Source: Agromyces sp. SYSU T00194
GTDB taxonomy: Bacteria > Actinomycetota > Actinomycetes > Actinomycetales > Microbacteriaceae
NCBI RefSeq assembly: GCF_040496035.1
Contig: NZ_JBEPJZ010000001.1
Location: 806,001-870,000, forward strand
Reading direction: 5' to 3'
Length of the DNA stretch: 64,000 nt
Below, piece after piece: positions 8,939 through 17,703 of the stretch (the stretch's first letter is position 1; every line of letters starts with the position of its first letter). The position numbers and the translations under genes are program-made. The notes under the pieces were generated by a model. It saw only the letters and a program-made list of their open reading frames with translations, ran no database searches and was not told the DNA's origin.

Positions 8939-9400
8939 GTGTCCCCGCGCATCCTCTTCCGCACGCTCGCGATCGCCGAGGCGATCACCTGGACCCTGCT
9001 GATCGCCGGCATGGTCATCGCCTACGGCTTCGACGGCACCCGTCTCGGCATCTCGGTCGGCGGCGGGCTGCACGGCTTCGTGTTCCTCGCCTACGCGGTC
9101 GCCGTCGTGGTGGTCGCCGTCAACCAGCGCTGGCACGCCGGCGTGACGCTCATCGGGCTCGTGTCGGCCGTGGTGCCGTACGCGACGATCCCGTTCGACG
9201 TGTGGGCCGACCGCACGGGCCGGCTCGACGGCGACTGGCGACGCGAGGCCGGCGACGACCCGCGCGACCAGCGATGGGTCGAGCGGATGCTGCGCCTCGC
9301 GCTCGCGCGCCCGGTCGTGACCGTGGTGCTGGGCGTCGTCGGCGTCGCGGTGGTGTTCAGCGCGCTGCTCGTGATCGGCCCGCCCGGGGGCCGCTCCTAG
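8939..9400 (+). CDS. DUF3817 family membrane protein
   Basis: 153 residues with four transmembrane helices. The N-terminal pattern LFRTLAIAEAITWTLLIAGM, followed by GGGLHGFVFLAYAVAVVVVA and VVPYATIPFDVWADR, is that of DUF3817 proteins, which have no assigned biochemical role. The fourth helix (PVVTVVLGVVGVAVVFSALL) is at the C-terminus. The GTG at 8939 begins the conserved region. The gene separates the two MscS paralogues and points toward the second. Confidence 0.85.
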   Translation: MSPRILFRTLAIAEAITWTLLIAGMVIAYGFDGTRLGISVGGGLHGFVFLAYAVAVVVVAVNQRWHAGVTLIGLVSAVVPYATIPFDVWADRTGRLDGDWRREAGDDPRDQRWVERMLRLALARPVVTVVLGVVGVAVVFSALLVIGPPGGRS

Positions 9401-9433
9401 CGGTCGGCTTCAGCCCGCGCCCGGACGCGCTGC

Positions 9434-9518
9434 GCGCCAGCGGGGCATCCGCTCGGCTGCGCACGGCCGCTCGCGCCAGCCGGGCATCCGCTCACCCCTG
9501 CGGCCACTCGCGTCAGCG
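9434..9518. repeat. Imperfect 37-39 bp tandem repeat
   Basis: Two units (9434-9472 and 9473-9509) share GCGCCAGC, then GGGCATCCGCTC, then a G/C-rich end closing in CTC. The start of a third unit (GCGTCAGCG) runs into the C-terminal codons of the MscS gene. The repeat fills the gap between the convergent DUF3817 and MscS genes. Confidence 0.6.
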
Positions 9519-10871
9519 ACCGCCGTCGCCGCCGGAGCCGCCGTCGGCGGACCCGAAGTCGGCGCCCTCGCCGCCGCGCCCCGCGATGCGGTGGATCGCC
9601 CCGGTCGACGCGACCAGCTCGCGCTCGCGATCGACGCCCGAGTACCCGAGCTCGTGGGCCAGCTCGCGCTCGACCGCATCGACGTCGAGCGTCTGCGTGA
9701 AGAGGGCCGCCCGCTCCTCGGCTTCGGGGCTGCCGGAGAACATCCCCTCGGCGGCATCCACCGCCTTGTCGACCATCGCGATCGGCTCGGTGAGCACGAG
9801 CGGCGCGGGGGCCTCGGGGTCGACGTACTCGAAGCGCTGCACGGGCAGGGCGGCGGCGTTCTCGGCCTGCACCCAGAGCACGAGCTTCTCGCGCACGAGG
9901 CAGCGCAGGTCGTAGAGCTTCGCGGCGTCCTCGGCGCTGATGACGCAGCGGATGCGGACGTACCCGCCGACCGCGTCGAGCACCTGGAGAATGGCGGTGC
10001 GGCCGTCCCAGAGGTCGGAGTGCGCGGTGATCTGCTCGAGGCGCTCGCGCATGCGGGTGGTGGACACGCGCCAGTCGAGATCGAAGTCGACCGTGCCGAG
10101 CAGCTCGTTGCCCTCCTTGGTCCAGTTCTCGAACGGCTGGGTGGTGAAGTAGGTGCAGGGCAGCACGAGCGTGCGCGAGTCCCACACCTCGACGACGACG
10201 TAGCTCAGGGTGATGCGCTTGATGCGGCCCCACTCGTCCTCGACCACGACGATGTCGTCGACGTGGATCGCGCCCGTCACGGCGAGCTGCATGCCCGCGA
10301 ACAGGTTCGCGAGCACCGACTGCAGCGCGAGGCCGGCGACGATCGAGGCCAGGCCCGCCGACGCGAGCATCGAGGCGCCGATGGTCTGCACGTCGGGGAA
10401 GGTGAGCAGGATGGCGCCGACGGCGACCACCGCGATGATCACGATCGCGACGCGCTGGAACACCTGGAGCTGCGTGTGCAGGCGGCGCACGTGGCGGTTG
10501 TCCATGTCGCGCGGGTAGCGCGCGGTCGACAGGTCGGCGGCGAACATGACGAGCGAGCCGAGCAGCCAGGCGACGCTCGCGATGAGCGCGATCTTCAGGC
10601 CGTGCTCGGCGGCCGCGCGCCACTCGCGCTCGGGCATGGTCACGGCCAGCGCGACGAACCCGCCGACGAGGAACACGGTGACCTGCAGCGGCCGGTCGAG
10701 GCGCCGGGCGAGCATCGCGGGCCAGTCGTCGCGGTTCGCGACGACGCGGATGACCGCGCGCACGAGCTGGTTGAACAGGAAGCTCGCACCGATCGCGATC
10801 GCCACGGCGATGACGAGTCCGTACCAGGATCGCCACGCGAACTCGGCGAACACCGCCTCGAACCACTCCAT
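9513..10871 (-). CDS. MscS-family mechanosensitive ion channel, paralogue 2
   Basis: 452 residues. N-terminal helices include WYGLVIAVAIAIGASFLF and VTVFLVGGFVALAV. The pore helix is around MLASAGLASIVAGLALQSVLANLFAG and the beta domain begins DIVVVEDEWGRIKRITLSYVVV. Compared with the paralogue at 7421-8737, long runs such as LVLPCTYFT-QPFENWTK and DFDLDWRVSTT are nearly identical, so the two arose by tandem duplication. The C-terminal tail is longer and Gly-rich. The ATG has a perfect GGAGGAGGCGAC ribosome-binding site. Confidence 0.92.
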   Translation of the reverse strand: MEWFEAVFAEFAWRSWYGLVIAVAIAIGASFLFNQLVRAVIRVVANRDDWPAMLARRLDRPLQVTVFLVGGFVALAVTMPEREWRAAAEHGLKIALIASVAWLLGSLVMFAADLSTARYPRDMDNRHVRRLHTQLQVFQRVAIVIIAVVAVGAILLTFPDVQTIGASMLASAGLASIVAGLALQSVLANLFAGMQLAVTGAIHVDDIVVVEDEWGRIKRITLSYVVVEVWDSRTLVLPCTYFTTQPFENWTKEGNELLGTVDFDLDWRVSTTRMRERLEQITAHSDLWDGRTAILQVLDAVGGYVRIRCVISAEDAAKLYDLRCLVREKLVLWVQAENAAALPVQRFEYVDPEAPAPLVLTEPIAMVDKAVDAAEGMFSGSPEAEERAALFTQTLDVDAVERELAHELGYSGVDRERELVASTGAIHRIAGRGGEGADFGSADGGSGGDGGR

Positions 10872-11142
10872 GTCGCCTCCTCCTCCGGTCGGCTCCGGCC
10901 CGCATCCTGCGGACGCCCGCGCCCGCACCCTGCGGACACGACGAACGGCGGGGCCGATGGGCCACCGCCGCCATGCTGGTGCCCACGCTACGACGAGCCG
11001 CTGAACGCCCGCTGCACGCCGATTGTGAGCGGGCCGTGAGGCGCCCGGCAACGGGCTTCGGGGTGGGCGGCGGTAGGATCGACGCGTCAGCGTCCGGCGC
11101 GGCATCCGCCACCGGCATCCGCTCGTTCCGGGAGTCTCCCAC

Positions 11143-13458
11143 GTGACCGATACCGTCTCCACCACGGCCACCCTCGACACCGTCGAGCACGCTGCCGCCA
11201 CTCCCGACAAGGAGCAGCCCTACGCGGCGCTCGGGCTGAAGCCCGACGAGTACGACCAGATCCGCGAGATCCTCGGTCGGCGCCCCACCTCGGGTGAGCT
11301 CGCGATGTACTCCGTGATGTGGAGCGAGCACTGCTCGTACAAGTCGTCGAAGAAGTACCTGCGCCAGTTCGGCCAGAAGGTCACCGACGAGATGCGCAAG
11401 GACCTCATGGTCGGCATGGGCGAGAACGCCGGCGTCGTCGACATCGGCGAGGGCTGGGCGGTCACGTTCAAGATCGAGTCGCACAACCACCCGAGCTACA
11501 TCGAGCCGTTCCAGGGCGCCGCGACCGGCGTCGGCGGCATCGTGCGCGACATCATCTCGATGGGCGCGCGCCCGGTCGCCGTGATGGACGCGCTGCGCTT
11601 CGGAAAGATCGACGACCCCGACACCGCCCGCGTCGTGCACGGCGTGGTGAGCGGCATCTCGTTCTACGGCAACTGCCTCGGCCTGCCGAACATCGGCGGT
11701 GAGACCTGGTTCGACCCGGTGTACCAGGCCAACCCGCTCGTCAACGCGCTCGCGGTCGGCGTGCTCCGCCACGAGGACCTGCACCTGGCCAACGCCAAGG
11801 GCGCGGGCAACAAGGTCGTGCTGTTCGGCGCCCGCACGGGCGGCGACGGCATCGGCGGCGCGTCGATCCTCGCATCCGACACCTTCGCCGAGGGCGGCCC
11901 GACCAAGCGCCCCGCGGTGCAGGTGGGCGACCCGTTCGCCGAGAAGGTGCTCATCGAGTGCTGCCTCGAGCTGTTCGCGGGCGACCTGGTCGAGGGCATC
12001 CAGGACCTCGGCGCGGCCGGAATCTCGTGCGCCACCTCGGAGCTCGCCTCCAACGGCGACGGCGGCATGTCGATCGTGCTCGACGAGGTGCTGCTGCGCG
12101 ACCCGACGCTCACGGCCGAGGAGATCCTCATGTCCGAGAGCCAGGAGCGCATGATGGCCATCGTGCGCCCCGAGAAGCTCGAGGGCTTCCTCGAGGTCGT
12201 CGGCAAGTGGGACGTCGAGACCAGCGTACTCGGCGAGGTGACCGACACCGGGCGCCTGTCGATCACCTGGCGCGGCGAGGAGATCGTGAACGTCGACCCC
12301 CGCACGGTCGCCGTCGACGGCCCGGTCTACGACCGTCCGGTGCGCAAGCCCAAGTGGCTGAAGAAGCTGAACGCCGATTCGGCGACCGCGCTGCCCCGGC
12401 CGACCACGCCCGACGAGCTGCGCGCCCAGTTCCTGCAGCTGCTCGGCTCGCCGAACCTCGCCGACGCATCGTGGGTGACCAGCCAGTACGACCACTACGT
12501 GCTCGGCAACACCGCGCTGGCCTCCCCCGACGACGCCGGCATGATCCGCGTCGACGAGGAGTCGGGCCTCGGCGTCTCGGTCGCGACCGACGCCAACGGC
12601 CGCTACTGCCAGCTCGACCCGTACGCGGGCGCACAGCTCGCCCTCGCCGAGGCGTACCGCAACGTCGCCGCGACCGGCGCCGTGCCCGCGGCCGTCTCCG
12701 ACTGCCTGAACTTCGGCTCGCCCGAGAACCCCGAGGTCATGTGGCAGTTCTCGAAGGCGGTCGAGGGACTGGCCGACGGATGCCTCGAGCTGGCCATCCC
12801 CGTCACCGGCGGCAACGTCTCGTTCTACAACCAGACCGGCGACGTGCCGATCCACCCGACGCCGGTCGTCGCCGTGCTCGGCGTGATCGACGACGTCGCC
12901 CGTCGCATCCCGTCGGGCTGGCAGGACGACGGCCACAACATCTACCTGCTCGGCATCACGCGCGAGGAGCTCGACGGCTCGGCCTGGGCCGGCGTCGTGC
13001 ACGACCACCTCGGCGGCGTGCCGCCCGTGGTCGACCTGGCCGGCGAGCAGCGCCTCGCGGAGCTGCTGCGCGCAGCCTCGCTCGAGGGCCTCATCGATTC
13101 GGCGCACGACCTCTCCGACGGCGGCCTCGCGGCCGCGCTCGCGGAGGGCGTGCTGCGCTTCGGCGTCGGCGCCCGCGTGGTGCTCGGCGAGGTGCTCGAC
13201 CGCGACGGCGTCGACGTGGCATCCGCCCTCTTCTCGGAGTCGCAGGGCCGCGTGATCGTGACCGTGCCGCGGGAGGACGACGTGAAGTTCCGCGGGCTGT
13301 GCGAGGGCCGCGACTACCCGGTCGCCCGCATCGGCGTGACGGATGCCGCCTCCGGCTCGCTCGAGGTGCAGGACGCGTTCACCGTGTCGATCGACGACCT
13401 GCGCGGCACGCACCGCGCGCCGCTGTCAGATGCGTTCGGCCCGGTCGTCGGGTACTGA
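11143..13458 (+). CDS. purL: Phosphoribosylformylglycinamidine synthase, large subunit PurL
   Basis: 771 residues, the usual length of small-type PurL. It is the ATP-dependent synthetase that converts FGAR to FGAM using ammonia from PurQ. The N-terminal linker carries the [18 protein letters not shown] motif, followed by the substrate-site [21 protein letters not shown] and the [17 protein letters not shown] glycine-rich segment. A second AIRS-like half contains [15 protein letters not shown]. The GTG at 11143 follows GGGAGTC, and a TAGGAT -10 box lies near 11075. Confidence 0.96.
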   Translation: MTDTVSTTATLDTVEHAAATPDKEQPYAALGLKPDEYDQIREILGRRPTSGELAMYSVMWSEHCSYKSSKKYLRQFGQKVTDEMRKDLMVGMGENAGVVDIGEGWAVTFKIESHNHPSYIEPFQGAATGVGGIVRDIISMGARPVAVMDALRFGKIDDPDTARVVHGVVSGISFYGNCLGLPNIGGETWFDPVYQANPLVNALAVGVLRHEDLHLANAKGAGNKVVLFGARTGGDGIGGASILASDTFAEGGPTKRPAVQVGDPFAEKVLIECCLELFAGDLVEGIQDLGAAGISCATSELASNGDGGMSIVLDEVLLRDPTLTAEEILMSESQERMMAIVRPEKLEGFLEVVGKWDVETSVLGEVTDTGRLSITWRGEEIVNVDPRTVAVDGPVYDRPVRKPKWLKKLNADSATALPRPTTPDELRAQFLQLLGSPNLADASWVTSQYDHYVLGNTALASPDDAGMIRVDEESGLGVSVATDANGRYCQLDPYAGAQLALAEAYRNVAATGAVPAAVSDCLNFGSPENPEVMWQFSKAVEGLADGCLELAIPVTGGNVSFYNQTGDVPIHPTPVVAVLGVIDDVARRIPSGWQDDGHNIYLLGITREELDGSAWAGVVHDHLGGVPPVVDLAGEQRLAELLRAASLEGLIDSAHDLSDGGLAAALAEGVLRFGVGARVVLGEVLDRDGVDVASALFSESQGRVIVTVPREDDVKFRGLCEGRDYPVARIGVTDAASGSLEVQDAFTVSIDDLRGTHRAPLSDAFGPVVGY

Positions 13459-13462
13459 GGCG

Positions 13463-13990
13463 ATGATGCCCGCGGAACCCGACGGCGGGCCGCGCGGGTA
13501 CACGGCCGAGTACGCGGCGGCGCACGGGCGGTTCGCGCTCGTGCCGGCGGCGTACGTGTTCCTGCTCGCGGCTTCCGGTGACGGCGGCGGTGAGCGCGTG
13601 CTGCTGCAGCGGCGCGCCGGCACCGGGTTCTACGACGGCTGGTGGGGTGCCTCCGCCGCGGGGCATGTCGACCCGGGGGAGTCGGCGGCGACCGCGGCGG
13701 CGCGCGAGGCGGCCGAGGAGATCGGCGTCGGCATCGCGGCATCCGACCTGCTGCCGTTGACGACCCTGCACCGCCGGGCCGGATCCGAGCGGCCCGCCGA
13801 CCAGCGCGTCGACTTCGCGTTCGCCTGCCGCCGCTGGTCGGGCGAGCCCGCGCTGCAGGAGTCGACGGCCGACGCGCTCGAGTGGTTCGCCCTCGACGCG
13901 CTGCCCGACCTCGTCGTGCACCACGAGCGCGCCGTGCTCGAGGGGTTCCGCGACGGCACGCTCGCCGCGATCACGCCGTTCGGGTTCTGA
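13463..13990 (+). CDS. Nudix hydrolase
   Basis: 175 residues, starting 4 nt after purL. The Nudix box is complete at residues 67-89: G-x5-E-x7-REAAEEIGV. Upstream lies the typical LLQRRAGTGFYDGWWG strand, and downstream DFAFACRRWSGEP and a W-F-A-L-D-A-L-PD segment. The family cleaves nucleoside diphosphates linked to X; the substrate is not predictable here, though the family also includes nucleotide-sanitising enzymes. An ATG at 13466 is an equally possible start. It may be co-transcribed with purL. Confidence 0.9.
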   Translation: MMPAEPDGGPRGYTAEYAAAHGRFALVPAAYVFLLAASGDGGGERVLLQRRAGTGFYDGWWGASAAGHVDPGESAATAAAREAAEEIGVGIAASDLLPLTTLHRRAGSERPADQRVDFAFACRRWSGEPALQESTADALEWFALDALPDLVVHHERAVLEGFRDGTLAAITPFGF

Positions 13991-14000
13991 GCGCCGGCGG

Positions 14001-14072
14001 GCCGAGCGGAGGACGAATTCGCCGACACGCCGCGCCCGCCGCCCCCGCACCGCCGAATCTCCTCCGTTTCGC
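14001..14072. repeat. 72-bp palindromic intergenic repeat, copy 1
   Basis: The left arm GCCGAGCGGAGGACGAATTC and right arm GAATCTCCTCCGTTTCGC are largely complementary, around a C-rich centre made of CCGCC and CCCCCGCAC runs. The unit recurs at 14120 with only a few changes. It lies directly after the Nudix stop. Confidence 0.75.
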
Positions 14073-14119
14073 AGATTGCAGTCCGCGGTCCGCAGGCCCG
14101 CCCCCACTACCCGGGCTCG

Positions 14120-14191
14120 GCCGAACGGAGGACGACTTCGCCGACACGCCGCCCCCGCCGCCCCCGCACCGCCGAATCTCCTCCGTTTCGC
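14120..14191. repeat. 72-bp palindromic intergenic repeat, copy 2
   Basis: This copy is almost identical to copy 1 (14001-14072), in the same orientation and 119 nt downstream. Its right arm is identical to that of copy 1. The stretch after each copy (CCGCAGGCCCGCC...TACCCGGGCT) is also shared, so the duplicated unit is about 100-119 nt. Confidence 0.75.
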
Positions 14192-14219
14192 CCTCCGCAG
14201 GCCCGCCTACCCGGGCTGG

Positions 14220-14255
14220 GCCGAACGGAGGAGGCACTCGCCCACACGGCGCGCC
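14220..14255. repeat. Partial third copy of the palindromic intergenic repeat
   Basis: GCCGAACGGAGGA followed by CACTCGCC and CACACGGCGCGCC matches the left half of the 72-bp repeat. The C-rich centre and the right arm are missing. Spacing from copy 2 is 100 nt. Confidence 0.6.
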
Positions 14256-14310
14256 GCCGGTACCCGCTGCACGGGTTCTCCCACGTCTCGCACGTCGGGG
14301 GTCGCGCGTC

Positions 14311-14345
14311 GGGGGTCGGGGGTCGGGGGTCGGGGGTCGGGGGTC
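14311..14345 (+). repeat. (GGGGGTC)5 heptanucleotide tandem repeat
   Basis: Five perfect copies of GGGGGTC follow two degenerate ones (from 14295). The array has at least four runs of five G separated by TC on the plus strand, a strong G-quadruplex pattern. It covers the -35 region of the promoter for the gene at 14363, and changes in copy number would move or remove the upstream promoter half. Confidence 0.9.
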
Positions 14346-14350
14346 GAGCG

Positions 14351-14356
14351 TAGGGT
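14351..14356 (+). promoter_or_regulatory. -10 box of a leaderless promoter next to the G-rich repeat
   Basis: TAGGGT ends 6 nt before the ATG at 14363. The -35 position (~14328-14333) falls inside the (GGGGGTC)n array, so no ordinary -35 box exists. Confidence 0.5.
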
Positions 14357-14362
14357 GCGGGC

Positions 14363-14935
14363 ATGACCGAGGGCGCGGGCGGGTGCTGCGGGGCGGATGC
14401 CTCGGGCGGCGCGTGCGCGCGCGAGGTCGAGCCCGGTGCGCCGGTGCCGCTCTGCACCGCGCACCTGCTCGCCGCGTACGACTGGGTCGCGCGGGGCGTC
14501 GGCGAGACCGACCTGCTGCCGGCGCCGTGCCGCGCATGCGGTGGGCGGGTGGGCGTGCGGTATCCGTCGGGATGGCTGTGCGCGGCGTGCGAGTGGCGCG
14601 TGGGGGAGGTGCCCGACGGCGATGCGCCGCCGCGGGTCGACGTCGTCTACTACCTGCGGTTCGACGACCGGGTGAAGATCGGCACGACTGCGAATCCGCG
14701 CGGCCGATTCGCGGCGCTGCCCCACGACGAGGTGCTCGCGTTCGAGCGCGGCGGGCGGGCGCTCGAACAGCGCCGGCACGCGGAGTTCGCCGCGCACCGC
14801 ATCCCGGGCACCGAGTGGTTCGAGGCGAACGCCGAGCTCGACGCGCACGTCGCCGCGCTCCGCGCGAGCGGCGACGACCCGTGGCACCGTTACGCCCGCT
14901 GGGTCAGCACCGAGCTCGCGCTCCGCGGCGCGTAG
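14363..14935 (+). CDS. GIY-YIG/T5orf172-like domain protein with zinc-ribbon cysteines
   Basis: 190 residues. The N-terminal half has a CxxC pair (PCRACGG) and a second CxxC (LCAACEW), forming a likely zinc ribbon at ~55-80. The C-terminal half is a GIY-YIG-related T5orf172/MUG113 module: VVYYLRFDDRVKIGTTANPRG, then E-x-RRHAEFAAHRIPGTEWFEAN. Family members bind or cut DNA; nuclease activity here is not proven. The start is set by the leaderless promoter 6 nt upstream. Confidence 0.8.
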   Translation: MTEGAGGCCGADASGGACAREVEPGAPVPLCTAHLLAAYDWVARGVGETDLLPAPCRACGGRVGVRYPSGWLCAACEWRVGEVPDGDAPPRVDVVYYLRFDDRVKIGTTANPRGRFAALPHDEVLAFERGGRALEQRRHAEFAAHRIPGTEWFEANAELDAHVAALRASGDDPWHRYARWVSTELALRGA

Positions 14936-14983
14936 GCATCACGGGCGAACCCACCGCCGTGCCCGACGACGCGGAACGCGCGC

Positions 14984-15511
14984 TCAGGCGCCCTCGGGCG
15001 GCTCGACCAGGAGCTGCACGCGGTCGGCGAGGTAGCGGTCGAAGGCGATGACGGCGTCGTCCATCGACGGGTTCCAGCGCACGAGCAGGTCGCCGTCGCG
15101 CAGCAGCAGCGGGCCGTCGGAGGCGGCGAGCGCGTCGGGATCGAGCGCGATCTCGCGGGCGTGGAAGTTCACCGTCTCGTCGCGCGCGAACGGCCCCTCG
15201 AACGCGGCTGCACGGTAGATGCGCCGCACCTCGGCGGAGTTCGCCTGGTAGGTCGCACGACCGGGCGGGGTCGCGCGGGTCACGTCACCGGTCGCGTGCA
15301 GGGCGCCGTCGGTGCCGAGCAGCAGCACGCCGAGGCGCCAGACGCGGCCGAGCGGATGCATCCGCGGCTTCCGCGCGATCCCGAGCACGCGACGCGACGG
15401 CTCGAACTCCGCGAGCGCCTCATCGCGGGCGTCGGCCTCGACGAGCGCGGCCCGGGCGGCCACGAGCGCACCGCGTGCCCGCACGATCGCGGCGTCCGCG
15501 GCATTCGACAT
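14984..15511 (-). CDS. Hypothetical protein
   Basis: 175 residues, with no family I can name. The N-terminus is an Ala-rich helix (IVRARGALVAARAALVEADA). The rest is a mixed alpha/beta soluble protein with a PLGRVWRLGVLLLG strand, a NFHAREIALD segment and a final AFDRYLADRVQLLVEPP. No signal peptide or membrane helix is seen. The ATG at 15511 is supported by a TATCAT box (15518-15523) 6 nt upstream, again leaderless. It converges on the GIY-YIG gene. Confidence 0.7.
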   Translation of the reverse strand: MSNAADAAIVRARGALVAARAALVEADARDEALAEFEPSRRVLGIARKPRMHPLGRVWRLGVLLLGTDGALHATGDVTRATPPGRATYQANSAEVRRIYRAAAFEGPFARDETVNFHAREIALDPDALAASDGPLLLRDGDLLVRWNPSMDDAVIAFDRYLADRVQLLVEPPEGA

Positions 15512-15679
15512 GGCCCGATGATACGACCGGGCCCGGCCCACCCCCGCGCCCCGCGCCCCGCGCCGCTCGCATCGAGTCGCCACGAGTCGCCACGAGATGT
15601 CGCCTCCGCCGCCGGATTCCGACAGTCCGTGACGACTCGGCGCTCCGCCACGCGCGCGCCGACCGACCACGGCCGGCCG

Positions 15680-16099
15680 TCAGCGCGTGCGGCCGACCAG
15701 CTCCAGCAGCGCCATGCCGTAGGCCTCGGCGGGGTCGGGGTGCTCGAAGCGCAGGCGCTGCCCGCCGAGCTCGATCTCGACCTCGAAGGCGTCCTCGAGG
15801 CGGCGGAGCGAGCGGAAGGTGTTCCGCAGCAGCTCGCGCAGCTGGTCCTCGCGCGGCAGCCAGACCGCGTCGGACATGTCGACCGAGTCGAGCGCCCACT
15901 CGGTCGTGCCGTTGAAGCCGAGGATCGTGCCGGTCGCGTAGTCGTGCGGCTCGATCGTCATGTCGCTCACGGTGAAGACGTCGGCCTCGATCTCGGGCTC
16001 GACGTCGCTCGTGAGGTCGAGCTGGAAGCGGTCGCCCGATGCCGGATGCCACACCAGCCCCGCCTCGCGCAGGGCGAGCCCGAGCTCGCGGCTGATCAT
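15680..16099 (-). CDS. Hypothetical protein (soluble, ~139 aa)
   Basis: 139 residues, soluble. It starts ISRELGLALREAGLVWHPASGDRF, has acidic patches, and ends with a helix EAYGMALLELVGR. I do not recognise a catalytic motif. The ATG at 16099 overlaps the stop of the upstream small membrane-protein gene (ATGA), so the two are translationally coupled. Similar small actinobacterial proteins have been given varied automatic names, so no function is claimed. Confidence 0.7.
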   Translation of the reverse strand: MISRELGLALREAGLVWHPASGDRFQLDLTSDVEPEIEADVFTVSDMTIEPHDYATGTILGFNGTTEWALDSVDMSDAVWLPREDQLRELLRNTFRSLRRLEDAFEVEIELGGQRLRFEHPDPAEAYGMALLELVGRTR

Positions 16100-16347
16100 G
16101 CGCCGCCCCCGTTCGCCGCATCCCGACGGCGACGACGCTTCGGCTCCGGGTCGGGCTCGCGGCCGCGGGTGGTGCGCGCGCGGATGCCCGCGCCGACCAC
16201 CACGACCATCAGCCCGACGAGGATGAACCCGAACCGCGAGGTCACGAGCGCGAGCACCACCACGACGGCGCCGACGACCACCAGCACCTCGGCCGCGCGC
16301 CGGCGGAACCCCGACCACAGCCGGCCGCCCAGCGACTCGCCCGTCAT
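16096..16347 (-). CDS. Small membrane protein
   Basis: 83 residues with two closely spaced hydrophobic segments (VLVVVGAVVVVLALVTSRF and FILVGLMVVVVGAGI) and a strongly basic C-terminal tail (PKRRRRRDAA). The positive-inside rule puts both ends in the cytoplasm. The function is unknown. It overlaps the downstream gene by 4 nt and lies 10 nt after the SDR gene, so the minus-strand genes from chorismate mutase down to 15680 look like one operon. Confidence 0.7.
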   Translation of the reverse strand: MTGESLGGRLWSGFRRRAAEVLVVVGAVVVVLALVTSRFGFILVGLMVVVVGAGIRARTTRGREPDPEPKRRRRRDAANGGGA

Positions 16348-16357
16348 CGCGGCCCGC

Positions 16358-17284
16358 TCATGCGGCCACCGTCAGGGTCTGGCCGGTCCACTGCTCCGAC
16401 AGCGTCCACAGCCTGGTCGCGAGCGCGCGGTCGGTCGACGTGCGCGCCGGGTGCTGGCGCGTCGGCTCGCCCTTGGTCCACCCGCGCGGCCCCCAGTAGT
16501 CGCCGTTGCGCGCCTCGGGCGAGGCCGCAGCGACGAGCACGGGCGCCGCACCGCGGTGCTTGCCCTGCGTGAACGGCGCCTGCAGGTTGTCGGCGAACCG
16601 GGTCATGCCCGTGGGCTCGTTGACCCCGTGCACGAACGGCGTGCGTCCGCTGATCGAGTAGCCGGGGTGCGCGACGATGCTCGACACCGTCGAGTCGGCG
16701 GCGGTGAGGCGTCTGGCGAGTTCGAAGCCGGTCGACTGCGCGGCGATCTTGGAGTGCGCGTAGGCGGTCCAGAAGTCGTAGCCCTCCTCGAGCTGCAGCC
16801 CGTCGACGTCGAACCCGCTGAGGCGGGAGGCGAGCGAGCCGAGCCAGACGATGCGCGCGGCATCCGCCCGCTGCAGCGCGGGCAGCACCTGCGCGACGAG
16901 GGCGAAGTGGCCGAGGTGGTTGGTGGCGAGCACGAGCTCGTGGCCGTCGACCGACACCTCGCGGGTGCGCGACGGATGCACCGATCCGGCGTTCAGCACG
17001 AGCCCGTCGATGCGGGCGCGGGCGAGCAGCTGGGAGGCTCCGGCGGCGACGGACTCCAGCGACGAGACGTCGATGACGAGCGTGTCGACGGATGCCCCGG
17101 GCACGCGCTTCCGGATCGCGGCGACGGCCGCGGCGAGGCGGTCGGGGCTGCGTCCGCTCAGCACCACGTGCGCACCCGCCTCGGCGAGCCGGGCGCTGGT
17201 GAAGAACCCGAGGCCGGCGTTCGCGCCGGTGACGACGTAGGTGCGGCCGTCGAGGCGCGGCAGCGCGACGGGGTACCAGCTCAT
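16358..17284 (-). CDS. SDR family oxidoreductase
   Basis: 308 residues with a Rossmann motif TGANAGLG (19-26), LNAG at 98-100 and a catalytic Tyr175-x3-Lys179 in YAHSK. Size and sequence resemble the retinol-dehydrogenase/protochlorophyllide-reductase-like SDRs that act on hydrophobic substrates. The ATG at 17284 overlaps the chorismate mutase stop (ATGA), which fixes the start and indicates co-translation. The substrate is unknown, and no other shikimate-pathway gene is nearby. Confidence 0.88.
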   Translation of the reverse strand: MSWYPVALPRLDGRTYVVTGANAGLGFFTSARLAEAGAHVVLSGRSPDRLAAAVAAIRKRVPGASVDTLVIDVSSLESVAAGASQLLARARIDGLVLNAGSVHPSRTREVSVDGHELVLATNHLGHFALVAQVLPALQRADAARIVWLGSLASRLSGFDVDGLQLEEGYDFWTAYAHSKIAAQSTGFELARRLTAADSTVSSIVAHPGYSISGRTPFVHGVNEPTGMTRFADNLQAPFTQGKHRGAAPVLVAAASPEARNGDYWGPRGWTKGEPTRQHPARTSTDRALATRLWTLSEQWTGQTLTVAA

Positions 17285-17622
17285 GCGGTCGGCCCGCCCG
17301 AGGCATCCGTCGCCTCGCCCGCGATCTGCTCGTGGTGCTGGATCACCTCGGCGACGACGAAGTTGAACCACTTCTCGGCGAAGGCGGGGTCGAGGTGCGC
17401 GTCGACGGCGAGCGCGCGCAGGCGCGCGATCTGGCGCTTCTCGCGCTCGGGGTCCGACGGGGGCAGGCCGTGCTCGGCCTTCAGGCGGCCGACCTTCTGC
17501 GTGAACTTGAACCGCTCGGCGAGCAGGTGGATCAGCGCCGCGTCGATGTTGTCGATGCTCGAGCGGATGCCCAGCAGCTCCGTCATCACGGCAGCCTGGT
17601 CGTCGGGGCGGATCTCAGCCAT
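17281..17622 (-). CDS. Chorismate mutase (AroQ type)
   Basis: 113 residues of the all-helical AroQ class, which converts chorismate to prephenate for Phe/Tyr synthesis. Recognisable parts are IRSSIDNIDAALIHLLAERFKFTQKVGRLK, with the conserved Arg near the N-terminus, Asp and Glu in helix 1 and the Lys pair, followed by DPEREKRQIARLRALA and a C-terminal helix with a Gln/His pair. The ATG is 7 nt after a TAGGGT box (17630-17635), so transcription looks leaderless. Confidence 0.9.
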   Translation of the reverse strand: MAEIRPDDQAAVMTELLGIRSSIDNIDAALIHLLAERFKFTQKVGRLKAEHGLPPSDPEREKRQIARLRALAVDAHLDPAFAEKWFNFVVAEVIQHHEQIAGEATDASGGPTA

Positions 17623-17629
17623 GTGAACG

Positions 17630-17635
17630 ACCCTA
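17630..17635 (-). promoter_or_regulatory. -10 box of a leaderless promoter for chorismate mutase
   Basis: On the minus strand TAGGGT is followed by 7 nt and the ATG at 17622. It would drive the operon chorismate mutase-SDR-membrane protein-hypothetical. Confidence 0.45.
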
Positions 17636-17703
17636 GCGAGTCGGGGGCACGGCGGTCGCGGCGCGGGTCACCGGCCGGGACGAGCGGCCGGGTGCCACGC
17701 GCC

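Noticed and set aside
9397-13413. Very long minus-strand frame (~1300 codons) across purL and MscS
   Set aside because: It is antisense to purL and out of frame with the MscS gene; its residues are Arg/Ala/His-rich without motifs. Long antisense frames are expected at this GC content.
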